A DNA stretch of 49,833 bases from Streptomyces albospinus. GTDB lineage: Bacteria > Actinomycetota > Actinomycetes > Streptomycetales > Streptomycetaceae. This document shows positions 1 through 7,838 of this stretch, in pieces (the first letter of the stretch is position 1; each line of letters opens with the position of its first letter). The translations under genes and the position numbers were made by a program. The notes under the pieces were generated by a model. It was not told the DNA's origin, made no database searches, and saw only the letters and a list, made by a program, of their open reading frames with translations. Where the stretch lies: positions 169,010-218,842 of the forward strand of contig NZ_BMRP01000003.1 in assembly GCF_014648695.1 (NCBI RefSeq), read 5' to 3'.

Positions 1-1011
1 ATGGCGGAGCGGTTCACCGCGCAGGTAGCGGCCGACGTCGCCGGCGACGATCTCCGCCGCCTTGTGGGCGACCTGCCGGCTGCCGCCCGCGATGTGCGGG
101 GTGAGCACGACGCGGGGGGCGGTCAGCAGCCGGGAGCCGGCCGGGATCGGCTCCTCGGGGAAGACGTCGAAGCCGGCGCCGGCCAGCTGCCCGGATTCCA
201 GGGCGTCGCAGACCGCGTCGTAGTCCAGCAGCACGCCCCTGGCGCAGTTGACGAGCACCGCGCCGCGCGGCATCGCGGCGAGCTGGTCGCGGCCGATCAT
301 GCCGGTGGTCTCCGGGGTGACCCGGGCGTGCAGCGAGACGATGCGGGAGCGGGTGAGGAGGTCGTCGAGGGAGACCTGCTCGGCGATGCCGGCCAGTGCT
401 TCGGGGCGCACGTAGGGGTCGTGGACGAGGACGCGGGCGCCCATGGCGTGCAGGACCTTGGCGACGCGGCTGCCGATGGCGCCGAAGCCGATCAGGCCGA
501 CGGTGGCGCCGTCGATCTCGATGCCGCAGTTGTCGTAGTCGTAGTAGTCGCCGCGCCAGACGCCGCGGCGCAGGTCGGTGTGGGTGTCGCCGACGCCGCG
601 GGCGGCGGCCAGCAGCAGGGTGAGGGTGTGTTCGGCGGTGGCGGTGGCGTTGCGGCCGGGGGCGTGGCAGACGGCGACGCCGTGCCGGGTGGCGGCTTCG
701 AGGTTGGCGTTGACCGGGCCGCCGCGGCTGGTGCAGAAGAGCTTGAGGTCGGGGCAGTGGGCGAGGATGCGCTCGGTGAGCGGGCCGTGTTCGGTGACGC
801 AGATCTCGACGCCCTGGAGGGCCTCGATCATCTCGTCCTCGGTGCCGGACGCCTCGATGACCTCGGCGACCGGGCCGAACGGGGTGTGCGGCCAGCCGAA
901 TTGGAGCTCGCGTATCTCCAGGGGCGTGTCGCCGGCCGCCTTGCGTACGGCCGCGCTGAACAGGCTCGGGCGGATGAAGTGGTTGCCGGCGGCGAGGACG
1001 GTGGTGGTCAT
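1..1011 (-). CDS. D-isomer-specific 2-hydroxyacid dehydrogenase (PGDH-like), 3' end outside window
   Basis: An NAD-dependent oxidoreductase of the D-2-hydroxyacid dehydrogenase family (phosphoglycerate/glyoxylate reductase type), expected to interconvert a 2-keto acid and a D-2-hydroxy acid in the cytoplasm. Visible hallmarks are the Rossmann motif GFGAIG near residue 174, the substrate Arg in NCARG near 255, the Glu in DVFPEE near 281 and the catalytic His in LTPHIAGG near 306. The ATG at 1011 follows a GAGGTGG-like ribosome binding site. All 337 codons up to base 1 are open, so the stop lies outside, although the usual family length suggests little is missing. It is the last visible gene of the minus-strand polyol locus, separated from the phosphatase by 129 bases. 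Substrate unknown; the operon suggests a sugar-derived acid. Confidence 0.9.
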   Translation of the reverse strand, partial: MTTTVLAAGNHFIRPSLFSAAVRKAAGDTPLEIRELQFGWPHTPFGPVAEVIEASGTEDEMIEALQGVEICVTEHGPLTERILAHCPDLKLFCTSRGGPVNANLEAATRHGVAVCHAPGRNATATAEHTLTLLLAAARGVGDTHTDLRRGVWRGDYYDYDNCGIEIDGATVGLIGFGAIGSRVAKVLHAMGARVLVHDPYVRPEALAGIAEQVSLDDLLTRSRIVSLHARVTPETTGMIGRDQLAAMPRGAVLVNCARGVLLDYDAVCDALESGQLAGAGFDVFPEEPIPAGSRLLTAPRVVLTPHIAGGSRQVAHKAAEIVAGDVGRYLRGEPLRH

Positions 1012-1066
1012 GCCACCACCTCGCGTCGCTCGGCCGTGCATGCGCACGGAAAGCACCTTTCAATGA

Positions 1067-1082
1067 TTCGTTCGCTTCGTTC
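1067..1082. repeat. Direct repeat of TTCGTTC, candidate DeoR-type operator
   Basis: TTCGTTC occurs at 1067-1073 and again at 1076-1082, a 9-base period, in the gap between the phosphatase and dehydrogenase genes. DeoR-family sugar regulators often bind direct repeats of TTCGTT-like sequence, and a DeoR gene lies at the other end of this locus. A different reading is that this belongs to a short sequence which, from memory, recurs in front of many Streptomyces genes. A small inverted repeat (CGTGC-ATGC-GCACG, 1035-1048) lies beside it. Confidence 0.35.
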
Positions 1083-1140
1083 ACTCATGCGGGGTGCGTC
1101 TCCTCAGTGGCGGTAGGGGCGGTGCGGGCCGTGCGGCCGG

Positions 1141-1767
1141 TCAGTGCAGGGCGGGGGTCTGGGCGAGGGCGGGGGCGTTGAGGCGCAGCAGCGCGGTCTG
1201 CCCGTGCTCGATACGGATCTCGGTGAGGGCGCCGTTGTGCAGCTGGGGGAAGACCCGGCGGTAGTCGGCGAGCGGGATGCCGAGCAGATGGCAGAGCAGG
1301 ACCCGCACGAGGGTGGAGTGGGCGACCACGAGGACCCGGCCGTCGGGCTGCTCGCGGGCGATGTCGGCGAGGCAGGCGGCGGCGCGTTCGGCGGCCCGGC
1401 GCGGGTGTTCGCCGCCGGGGAGGTGGTTCTCGACCGGGTCGGCGAGAAAGGCGGCCAGCCGCTGCGGGAAGCGCTGCCGCATCTCGTCCCGGGTCAGGCC
1501 CTCGCCCCGGCCGAAGTCGACCTCGTAGAGCCGTTCGTCGATGTGCGGGGTCAGTCCGCAGGCGTCGGCGGCGGGGGCGGCGGTGAGCCGGGCACGGGAG
1601 AGCGGGGAGCTCCAGACGGCGGTGAGGCCGGCGGTGGCGGCCCAGTGGGCGAGGGCCTGGGCCTGCTCGCGGCCGTGGGCGGTGAGCGGGACGTCGGAGC
1701 GGCCGGCGTAGCGGTTCTCCGCATGCCAGACGGTCTCGCCGTGGCGTACGAGGATGAAGTCGGTCAC
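1141..1767 (-). CDS. Histidine phosphatase family protein (phosphoglycerate mutase-like)
   Basis: A 208-residue histidine phosphatase superfamily protein. The phosphorylated-histidine motif VRHGET lies at residues 7-12, a conserved Arg occurs in SSPLSRARL, and the second catalytic His is in VVAHSTLVR. Such proteins act through a phosphohistidine and dephosphorylate small phosphorylated metabolites; its substrate cannot be read from sequence. The GTG start shares four bases (GTGA) with the stop of the upstream FGGY kinase, so translation is probably coupled. A phosphatase co-translated with two sugar kinases suggests removal of a dead-end phosphate or a phosphatase step in the pathway. A true phosphoglycerate mutase is less likely in this context. 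Confidence 0.88.
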   Translation of the reverse strand: MTDFILVRHGETVWHAENRYAGRSDVPLTAHGREQAQALAHWAATAGLTAVWSSPLSRARLTAAPAADACGLTPHIDERLYEVDFGRGEGLTRDEMRQRFPQRLAAFLADPVENHLPGGEHPRRAAERAAACLADIAREQPDGRVLVVAHSTLVRVLLCHLLGIPLADYRRVFPQLHNGALTEIRIEHGQTALLRLNAPALAQTPALH

Positions 1768-3272
1768 TGCGCGGCCCTCCTGCGGGCGTGGTCGGCGACG
1801 GCGGGGTCGAGCCAGCCGCGGCGGGTGAGTTCGTCGATGAAGCGGAGGTAGACGGGGAGGTAGCGGGCGGTGCGGGCCGGGTCGGGGCGGAGTTCGGTGC
1901 CGGGGCGGACCATCGCGGCGGCTGCGTCGCGAAGGCTCGCGCCGGAGGCGGTGGCAGCGAGCACGGCCATGCCGAGGGCGCCTTCGGCGTGTTCCGGGAC
2001 GTGCACCGGGCGGCCCAGGACCTCGGCGCGCAGCCGGCACCAGTAGGCGTTGCGGGCGCCGCCGCCGGTGAGGGTGAGCGGGCCGCCGGTGGGCGCGCCG
2101 AGGTGGTCGAGGTAGTCGAAGCAGAGCCGTTCGATGCAGGCGACGCCGAGCAGGTAGGCGTGGAACTCGGCGGCGCGGGTGGGGACGTCGCCGAGGATGA
2201 AGGGTTCGGCCTCGGGAGCGCGGAACGGGAAGCGCTCGCCGCCGGTGGAGACCAGGGGGTAGGCGACCGCGTCCGGGTCCAGGGCGGCGGCCTGCTCGGT
2301 GAGCACGTCGAGGTTCTCGCTGTGGAAGTACTGGGAGATGACGCCCGCGCCACTGCTGGAGGCGCCGCCCGGCAGCCAGCTCTCCCCGGGTCCGCGGTGG
2401 CAGTAGACCACGCCCGCCGGATCGCGGATCAGATGGTCGCTGCTGCCCTTGAGGACGAGGGTGGTGCCGAGCACCGCGTTCCAGGCGCCCGGCGTGAGCG
2501 CGCCGGCGCCGATCTGCGCGGCGCAGCCGTCGGTCATGCCGGCGACGACGGCCGTTCCGGCGGGGATGCCGGTGGCTTCGGCGGCCTCGGCGCAGACGGT
2601 GCCGAGTACGGTGCCCGGCCGTACGACGTCGGGCAGCAGGGTCTCGGGGACGCCGAGCCGGTCCAATACCTCGTGCGGCCAGCGCTCCTCGACGAGGTGG
2701 TAGCCGGTCTTGAGCGCATGGCTGGCGTCGCTGGGGACCTGATGCCCCACCAACTTCCAGGTGACGACGTCGACTTGGTGAAGCAGCCGGGTTCCGTTGG
2801 CGAGTCCCGGCTCGTGGTCCAGCAGCCAGCGGAGCTTGGGCAGCGCCCAGGACGGCGGCATGCTGCGGTAGCCCAGCTCGCGCCAGACCGCTCCGCCGGC
2901 CTCGTTGACCGCCGCGGCCTGGTCGGCGGCGCGCCCGTCGTCGTACATCAGCCCCGGGGTGAGCGGGGCGCCGTGCGCGTCGGCGAGCAGGATGGTGCCC
3001 GAGGTGCCGTCGACGGCCAGCCCGCGGACCCGGGTGGCGTCGATGCCCGCCAGCGCCTCCCGGCAGGCCGCGGACAGCGCGCTCCACCACTCCTCGGCGT
3101 CCTGCTCATGACGTCTGCCCACCCGCCGGCCGGTGAGCGGGCGGGCGGCGGTGGCGAGGACCTGCCCGGTGCCGTCGACGGCGAGGCAGCGGGCGCTCTG
3201 GGTGCCGAGGTCGAGGCCGAGCCAGATGCCGTCGAGGGTGGCGGTACTTCCGGGAGGGTGCTGGTCAGACAC
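1764..3272 (-). CDS. FGGY-family carbohydrate kinase (ribulokinase/xylulokinase-like)
   Basis: A 502-residue FGGY sugar kinase. The N-terminal actin-like nucleotide-binding half contains LGLDLGTQSAR near residue 18. The middle carries the ATP-site segment GTTLVLKG, which resembles the D-ribulose kinase branch of cyanobacteria and plants. The C-terminal half has the adenosine motif LTGGGARNAYW. It should phosphorylate a ketopentose or related polyol in the cytoplasm. The GTG start overlaps the end of the preceding kinase gene by 8 bases, and the end overlaps the phosphatase by 4, so this is one translationally linked unit. The exact substrate is not determined, and general xylulokinase-family annotation would also fit. 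Confidence 0.88.
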   Translation of the reverse strand: MSDQHPPGSTATLDGIWLGLDLGTQSARCLAVDGTGQVLATAARPLTGRRVGRRHEQDAEEWWSALSAACREALAGIDATRVRGLAVDGTSGTILLADAHGAPLTPGLMYDDGRAADQAAAVNEAGGAVWRELGYRSMPPSWALPKLRWLLDHEPGLANGTRLLHQVDVVTWKLVGHQVPSDASHALKTGYHLVEERWPHEVLDRLGVPETLLPDVVRPGTVLGTVCAEAAEATGIPAGTAVVAGMTDGCAAQIGAGALTPGAWNAVLGTTLVLKGSSDHLIRDPAGVVYCHRGPGESWLPGGASSSGAGVISQYFHSENLDVLTEQAAALDPDAVAYPLVSTGGERFPFRAPEAEPFILGDVPTRAAEFHAYLLGVACIERLCFDYLDHLGAPTGGPLTLTGGGARNAYWCRLRAEVLGRPVHVPEHAEGALGMAVLAATASGASLRDAAAAMVRPGTELRPDPARTARYLPVYLRFIDELTRRGWLDPAVADHARRRAAQ

Positions 3273-4848
3273 GGGTGCCTCCAGGGGCGGGGGTCGCGGC
3301 GGGGTGGTGGGTGGTGTCGATGCGGCGGGCTATGGGTGCGTCGGGCGCCGTCCGCCCGGCGTGCCCGGGCCATGTCGCGGCGCCCCGCCAGCCCGCCTCC
3401 CGGGCGATGGTGCGCCAGTGGAGGAAGTCGTCGTGGAGCGCGGCGTAGAACTCCGTGCGTTCCCGGTCGGGCTGCCAACTCCGCTGCATCCGGACGTACT
3501 TGTCCGCGGCACGGTGCATGCTGCTCTCGGCGCCGGTGCGGACCAGGCCGGTGAGGAAGGCCCCCTTGGCGCCGAGTTCGGTGTCGCCGGAGCGGGCCGT
3601 GGGCACCCCCGTGGCATCGGCGATCAGCGCGCACCAGGCGTCGCTGTTGGCGCCGCCGCCGCACAGCCGCAGCTCGGTGATGTCCGTACGGGCCGCGGCC
3701 AGCGAGTCGCGCAGGACCAGCGAGAGCCCGTCGAACACGGCGCGGGCGAGGTCGGCCGGGGTGTGCTCCAGGGACAGGCCCCAGAAGGAGCCGCGGGCGC
3801 CCGGGTCGAGGAACGGCGCGCGCTCGCCGGCCGGGGAGAGATAGGGCAGGAACATCAGCCCGCGGGCGCCGGGCCGCGACTCGAAGGCCAGGCGGGCCAG
3901 TTCCGGCGGCCCGGGGAGGTGCAGCAGCCGGGCCGCCCAGCCGAGCACCTCGGCGCCGTTGAGGGTGGGGAAGGCGCGCAGCACGCGTTCCCGCCCGCGG
4001 TAGGCGATGTTGATGCCGGACGGCTCGCCGGTGGTGTCGATCTCGGTGCGGACGATCTCGGTGCACAGCGTGGTGCCGAGGATGCCGCACGCCTGGCCGG
4101 GGTTGACCACGCCGACGCCGCGGGCGGTGGCGGCGATGTCGTACGGGGCCATCACGACGGGCAGCCCGGCCGGCAGCCCCAGCCGGTCCGCGGCCTGGCG
4201 GGTGATCTCGGCGATCCGCTGGGACTCGCCGAGGACGGTGGGCAGCAGCCGGGCGTACGCGGCCAGGCCGAACAGGTCGAGGATCTGCGGGTCGTAGTCG
4301 CCGGTGGTGTGGTCGAGGAACGGCGCCGAGGCGTCCGACTCGTCGCTGGCGCACACGCCGGTGAGGCGGAGGAAGAGCCAGCCGGCGGCGGTGAGCGAGG
4401 TGGCGGAGCGGGCCAGCCGGTCCGGGTCGTGGGCGGCGAGCCAGCTGAAGAGGGCGTTGGGCATGCCGGCGCAGGTCAGCGAGCCGTTGCGGCGGAAGGC
4501 CGCTTCCAGGACGCCGTCGCGCTGCCAGGCGGTGAGCTGGTCCCCGGCCCGGCCGTCGGACCAGAGGATCGCCGGGCCGGTGGGCCGCCCGCGGTCGTCG
4601 ACGAGCCAGGCGCCGTCGCCCTGCGCGGTGAAGGAGACCAGCCGGACCGGGTCGGTCAGCTCGGCGAGGACCTCGCGGACGGTGCGGACGACGGCCTGCC
4701 AGACGGCGTCCATGTCCTGTTCGGCCCAGCCGGGGTGCGGGCGGAGCACTTCGGTGGCGACCCGGGAGACCGCGATCTCGGTGCCCTGGTCGTCGAAGAC
4801 GACGGACTTGATGACGGTGGTGCCGACGTCGATGGTCAGTACGGACAT
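3265..4848 (-). CDS. FGGY-family carbohydrate kinase (erythritol kinase EryA-like)
   Basis: A 527-residue FGGY kinase distinct from its neighbour. It begins with LTIDVGTTVIKSVVFD, has GDGAWLVD and WSDGRAGD in the substrate half, GTTLCTEI in the phosphate loop region and LCGGGANSDAW in the C-terminal ATP half. The order and wording of these motifs resemble the erythritol/xylulose (EryA, LyxK) branch. The ATG is preceded by AAAGGA at a good distance and sits 13 bases after the permease stop. It ends inside the start of the next kinase. Presence of two non-identical kinases suggests two entry substrates, or kinase steps before and after an isomerisation. The last 40 residues are Pro/Ala/His-rich and not conserved in the family as I know it. 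Confidence 0.88.
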   Translation of the reverse strand: MSVLTIDVGTTVIKSVVFDDQGTEIAVSRVATEVLRPHPGWAEQDMDAVWQAVVRTVREVLAELTDPVRLVSFTAQGDGAWLVDDRGRPTGPAILWSDGRAGDQLTAWQRDGVLEAAFRRNGSLTCAGMPNALFSWLAAHDPDRLARSATSLTAAGWLFLRLTGVCASDESDASAPFLDHTTGDYDPQILDLFGLAAYARLLPTVLGESQRIAEITRQAADRLGLPAGLPVVMAPYDIAATARGVGVVNPGQACGILGTTLCTEIVRTEIDTTGEPSGINIAYRGRERVLRAFPTLNGAEVLGWAARLLHLPGPPELARLAFESRPGARGLMFLPYLSPAGERAPFLDPGARGSFWGLSLEHTPADLARAVFDGLSLVLRDSLAAARTDITELRLCGGGANSDAWCALIADATGVPTARSGDTELGAKGAFLTGLVRTGAESSMHRAADKYVRMQRSWQPDRERTEFYAALHDDFLHWRTIAREAGWRGAATWPGHAGRTAPDAPIARRIDTTHHPAATPAPGGTRV

Positions 4849-4861
4849 CAGTGGGGTCCTT

Positions 4862-6181
4862 TCACGCCCGGGCCGAGGCGGCGTGCGGTGCGGCGGCGTC
4901 CCGGCCGGCGCCCGCCCCGGCGGCCGACTCGTCCGGCAGCTTCAGGAAGAGGGTGAGTACGGTGCTCACCGCGTACATCCCCGCGAAGATCCAGACCACC
5001 CCTTCGACGCCGAGCGGCCCGACGAAGGCCGCGACGACGGCGGGTCCGACGAAGGTGCTGGCGCCGGCGCCCAGGTTGAGCGCGGCCAGCGCCTGTCCCT
5101 TGTGCCGCGGTTCCAGAGAGGGCATCAACGCTGATATCGGTACGTATCCTGCCAGCGTAGCCCCGTAGAACGCGGCCACGGCCAAGGCGAGCGGGAAGTG
5201 CGGGCCCGCCGCCGTCGGGACGTAGAAGAGGAGCAGGGTGCTCAGGGTGCAGCCGGCGCCGCCGAACCAGGCGACGGTGCGCCGCCAGCCGAGCCGGTCG
5301 CCGACCACGCCGAACAGCAGGTTGGCGAAGATGTTGGTGGCGAACATCGCGCTGAGCAGGTGCAGCCATTGGGTGAGGCTGAAGCCGACGGTCCTGGTGA
5401 AGTGGATCGGCAGGATGACGAAGAAGCCGAACTGCGACGCGGTGTTGATGACCCGTACGACGGATCCGGCGCCGACCCGGGGGTTGCGCCACAGGATCGT
5501 GATGCTGCCGAGCAGGGTGGCCAGCGGCCCCTCGCCCGCAGGCCGCTGCCGCTTGCCGCCGTGTTCGTCGCGGACGAGCAGCAGCGCGATCAGCCCGCCC
5601 GCGGCCACCAGCGCCAGCGCCGCCCACAGCGTGGCGTAGGCGCCGATGTGCGGGATCAGCCCGCTGGCGACGAGGGAACCGAGCGTCGGCAGCCCGCCGG
5701 TGAACGCGAACCAGAACCAGCCCATGGCCGTGCCCAGCCGCGCCCGGGGCGCGACGCCGGCGATCCAGACCAGGAACCCGTAGGCGAACAGCGGATACCC
5801 CAGCCCGCGGAGGCCGTAGCCGAGGAGCATCAGCGGATAGCTGGACGCCGGGATGGCGGCGCCCAGGAAGAGCAGTTGGAAGACGGTCCAGATGGCGAGG
5901 CCGGTCCACATCACCCGGCGCGGGCCCCACAGGTCGGCGAGCACGCCGGAGAGCCAGGCGGCGAGGGCGGCGGCGATGCCGTAGACGGTGAACAGGACGG
6001 CGACCAGGGACTCGGGGATGCCCCGGTCGATGAGGTACGGCGAGAGGTAGCCGGACTCGACTCCGTCTCCGACCATGAAGAGGAGCAGCCCGAGGTAGCC
6101 CCAGGCGAGGGTGGGCGGGATGCCGAGACGGGTGATCGGTGCCCGGCGTGTGATCGGCGAACGCGGAGGAGGGTTCGTCAT
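4862..6181 (-). CDS. MFS transporter, polyol permease family (RbtT/DalT/CsbX-like)
   Basis: A 439-residue integral membrane protein with about twelve hydrophobic segments. The N-terminal segment LAWGYLGLLLFMVGDGVES and the following YLSPYLIDRG closely resemble ribitol/arabitol permeases. The first loop has GVLADLWGPRRV, the classic MFS loop 2-3 signature. It should import a polyol by proton symport. An upstream in-frame ATG exists, but the start at 6181 is preceded by AAAGGGGAG and gives the expected N-terminus, so I prefer it. It is the first gene of the minus-strand catabolic unit and is transcribed divergently from the DeoR regulator, which most likely represses it in the absence of inducer. 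Confidence 0.9.
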   Translation of the reverse strand: MTNPPPRSPITRRAPITRLGIPPTLAWGYLGLLLFMVGDGVESGYLSPYLIDRGIPESLVAVLFTVYGIAAALAAWLSGVLADLWGPRRVMWTGLAIWTVFQLLFLGAAIPASSYPLMLLGYGLRGLGYPLFAYGFLVWIAGVAPRARLGTAMGWFWFAFTGGLPTLGSLVASGLIPHIGAYATLWAALALVAAGGLIALLLVRDEHGGKRQRPAGEGPLATLLGSITILWRNPRVGAGSVVRVINTASQFGFFVILPIHFTRTVGFSLTQWLHLLSAMFATNIFANLLFGVVGDRLGWRRTVAWFGGAGCTLSTLLLFYVPTAAGPHFPLALAVAAFYGATLAGYVPISALMPSLEPRHKGQALAALNLGAGASTFVGPAVVAAFVGPLGVEGVVWIFAGMYAVSTVLTLFLKLPDESAAGAGAGRDAAAPHAASARA

Positions 6182-6462
6182 CGAAGCTCCCCTTTCTGCG
6201 GCGGGTTCAGCGGCGGGTTTCGGCGGCGGCCGGTGGAGGACGCAGTGATGCAACCGCTGGCGCAAAAGGGCCGTCAAGGGTGGCCGGAATCTTCGCATCG
6301 GGGCGGCGACCTGCCGTGTTGCGTCGGGGCGGAACCGGCATCCGCAGTGCGCTCGACCGCGGGCGCCGTGTTAAATCGGTGCGAACATAACGTGGCGAGT
6401 TCACGCGGGCGGGCCGTGCCGGAAGTGCGGTGTGCCGTACCGCGGCGGGAAGGAACGGGGCG
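6182..6462. promoter_or_regulatory. Divergent promoter region of the polyol locus
   Basis: This 281-base gap separates the permease operon (-) from the DeoR gene (+) and must hold both promoters. The least GC-rich part is 6369-6403. It contains an inverted GAAC-N12-GTTC (6383-6386 and 6399-6402), a possible but weak operator. The exact TTCGTTC repeat seen at 1067-1082 is not present here. I see no confident -10/-35 pair. Confidence 0.5.
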
Positions 6463-7251
6463 ATGGACCGGGTCGAGGCGCAGGAGGAACGGCGGCGCCG
6501 GATACGGGAGAGCGTGATCGCCCGCGGGTTCGTCCGGACCTCGGACCTCGCGGCGGAGTTCGGGATCAGCCTGATGACGGCCCACCGGGATCTGGACGCG
6601 CTCCAGGCGCAGGGCTGGCTTCGCAAAGTGCGGGGCGGGGCGACCGGGCTGCCGTCGGCGCAGTTCCACGGCAGCGTGGCGGAGCGGATGGCGACCATGG
6701 CGGCGACCAAGCAGCTGCTGGCGCGGGCCGCCGCAGGGCTGCTGGTCCCTGGGCAGACGGTGCTGCTCGACGACAGCACCACCTGTCTGCTGCTGGCGCA
6801 CCAGGCCGCCGAGCACACCCCGCTGACCGTGATCACCAACTCGCTGCCGGCCGTCACCACGCTCGCCAAGGAGCCCGGCATCTCGCTGATCACGCTCGGC
6901 GGGGCGTACTTCCCGGCGTATGACGCCTTCATGGGGCTGCACACCGCGGACGCCGTACGGGCCTACCGCGCCGATGTGCTGTTCCTGTCCACCACGGCCG
7001 TCACCAACGGCCGCTGCTACCACACCTCGCCGGAGACCGTGCAGGTCAAGCGGGCCATGATGGAGAGCGCGGCGCGGCGGGTGCTGGTGGCCGACCACAC
7101 CAAGTTCGCCAAGGACGGGCTGTACGCGCTGGCGCCGCTGACCGACTTCGACCTGCTGATCGTCGACGACGGACTCCCGGCGGAGCAGGTACGGGCGGTG
7201 CGGGCGGGCGGCACGGAGGTGCTGGTGGTGCCGGCGCGCGGGGCGTCCTGA
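6463..7251 (+). CDS. DeoR/GlpR-family transcriptional regulator
   Basis: A 262-residue repressor of sugar metabolism. An N-terminal winged helix (about residues 8-60) carries LAAEFGISLMTAHRDLDAL followed by the wing KVRGGATG. The C-terminal DeoRC sugar-phosphate sensor contains LDDSTTCLLLA, ITNSLPAV, LGGAY and VADHTKFAKDG, all characteristic of the family's isomerase-like fold. The ATG at 6463 follows GAAGGA with normal spacing. An earlier in-frame ATG at 6430 lacks this signal and adds a non-conserved stretch. Divergent placement next to the permease and kinases makes it the probable local regulator, with a phosphorylated sugar from one of the FGGY kinases as likely inducer. Confidence 0.93.
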   Translation: MDRVEAQEERRRRIRESVIARGFVRTSDLAAEFGISLMTAHRDLDALQAQGWLRKVRGGATGLPSAQFHGSVAERMATMAATKQLLARAAAGLLVPGQTVLLDDSTTCLLLAHQAAEHTPLTVITNSLPAVTTLAKEPGISLITLGGAYFPAYDAFMGLHTADAVRAYRADVLFLSTTAVTNGRCYHTSPETVQVKRAMMESAARRVLVADHTKFAKDGLYALAPLTDFDLLIVDDGLPAEQVRAVRAGGTEVLVVPARGAS

Positions 7252-7264
7252 CACGGGGAGCCGC

Positions 7265-7277
7265 GGGGTGCGTCCCC
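7265..7277. terminator. Short hairpin between convergent genes
   Basis: GGGG-TGCGT-CCCC lies in the 36-base gap between the convergent DeoR and thioesterase genes. The stem is only 4 bp with no T tract, so its role as a terminator is tentative. Confidence 0.3.
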
Positions 7278-7287
7278 CTCGGTCAGC

Positions 7288-7773
7288 TCACTCCGCGGAC
7301 AGGCCGAGCGGTGACGGGTCGTCGGCCAGTGCGCGCAGCGCCGCCCCGGGGTCCTTGACCAGCTTGCGCTCGGTGAGGTCCAGCAGCCCGCAGACGGCGC
7401 TGATCTCGGCGGCCACCGTGCCGTCCGTCCTGCGCACGGTCTGCTCGAAGACGAAGGTCCTGCCCTCGCCCCAGACGATCGCGGCACTCACCTCTACCTC
7501 GTCGCCGGCCCGCAGTTCGCGCCGGTAGCGGATGGTGGTCTCGATGGTCACCGGGCCGATGCCGGTGGCCACCATGGCGCTCTGCCCGATGCCGCTCGCC
7601 TGGAGCAGCGACCAGCGGGCGTGCTCGGCGTACTGGAGGTAGACGCTCTGGTTGAGATGGCCCTGAGTGTCGGTCTCGTAGCCCCGGACGACGACGGGCA
7701 CGGTGAACGGCTCGGCTGCCCGTACCGCCACGATCCCGTCCGCTTCCACCACTGCCTCGACCCCGTCCGCCAC
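7288..7773 (-). CDS. Acyl-CoA thioesterase, hotdog fold (4HBT family)
   Basis: A 161-residue hotdog thioesterase expected to hydrolyse an acyl-CoA or acyl-ACP thioester. The family signature appears as VRGYETDTQGHLNQSVYLQY followed by AEHARW, where the Asp and the N/Q around the helix start form the active site. The second half has the strand FVFEQTVRRTDG. The frame stays open upstream to an ATG at 7902, but that would overlap the ATPase gene. The GTG at 7773 follows GGGAG and gives a normal family length, so I use it. It lies 65 bases after the importer ATPase on the same strand and may be read through, but nothing ties its function to the importer. Confidence 0.85.
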   Translation of the reverse strand: MADGVEAVVEADGIVAVRAAEPFTVPVVVRGYETDTQGHLNQSVYLQYAEHARWSLLQASGIGQSAMVATGIGPVTIETTIRYRRELRAGDEVEVSAAIVWGEGRTFVFEQTVRRTDGTVAAEISAVCGLLDLTERKLVKDPGAALRALADDPSPLGLSAE

Positions 7774-7838
7774 GATCTCTCCCGCTTCCCTGGATTCCCG
7801 ATCCCTGCTTCCCGGGTTGCCATCGTAGGCGGCGGCGA

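Noticed and set aside
5130..5165. A/T-richer stretch inside the permease gene as an internal promoter
   Set aside because: It encodes a normal membrane segment of the permease, and no -10/-35 pair or downstream gene start matches it.
6430..6462. Earlier ATG for the DeoR regulator
   Set aside because: It has no ribosome binding site and adds residues not seen in the family; the ATG at 6463 has both correct spacing and the normal N-terminus.
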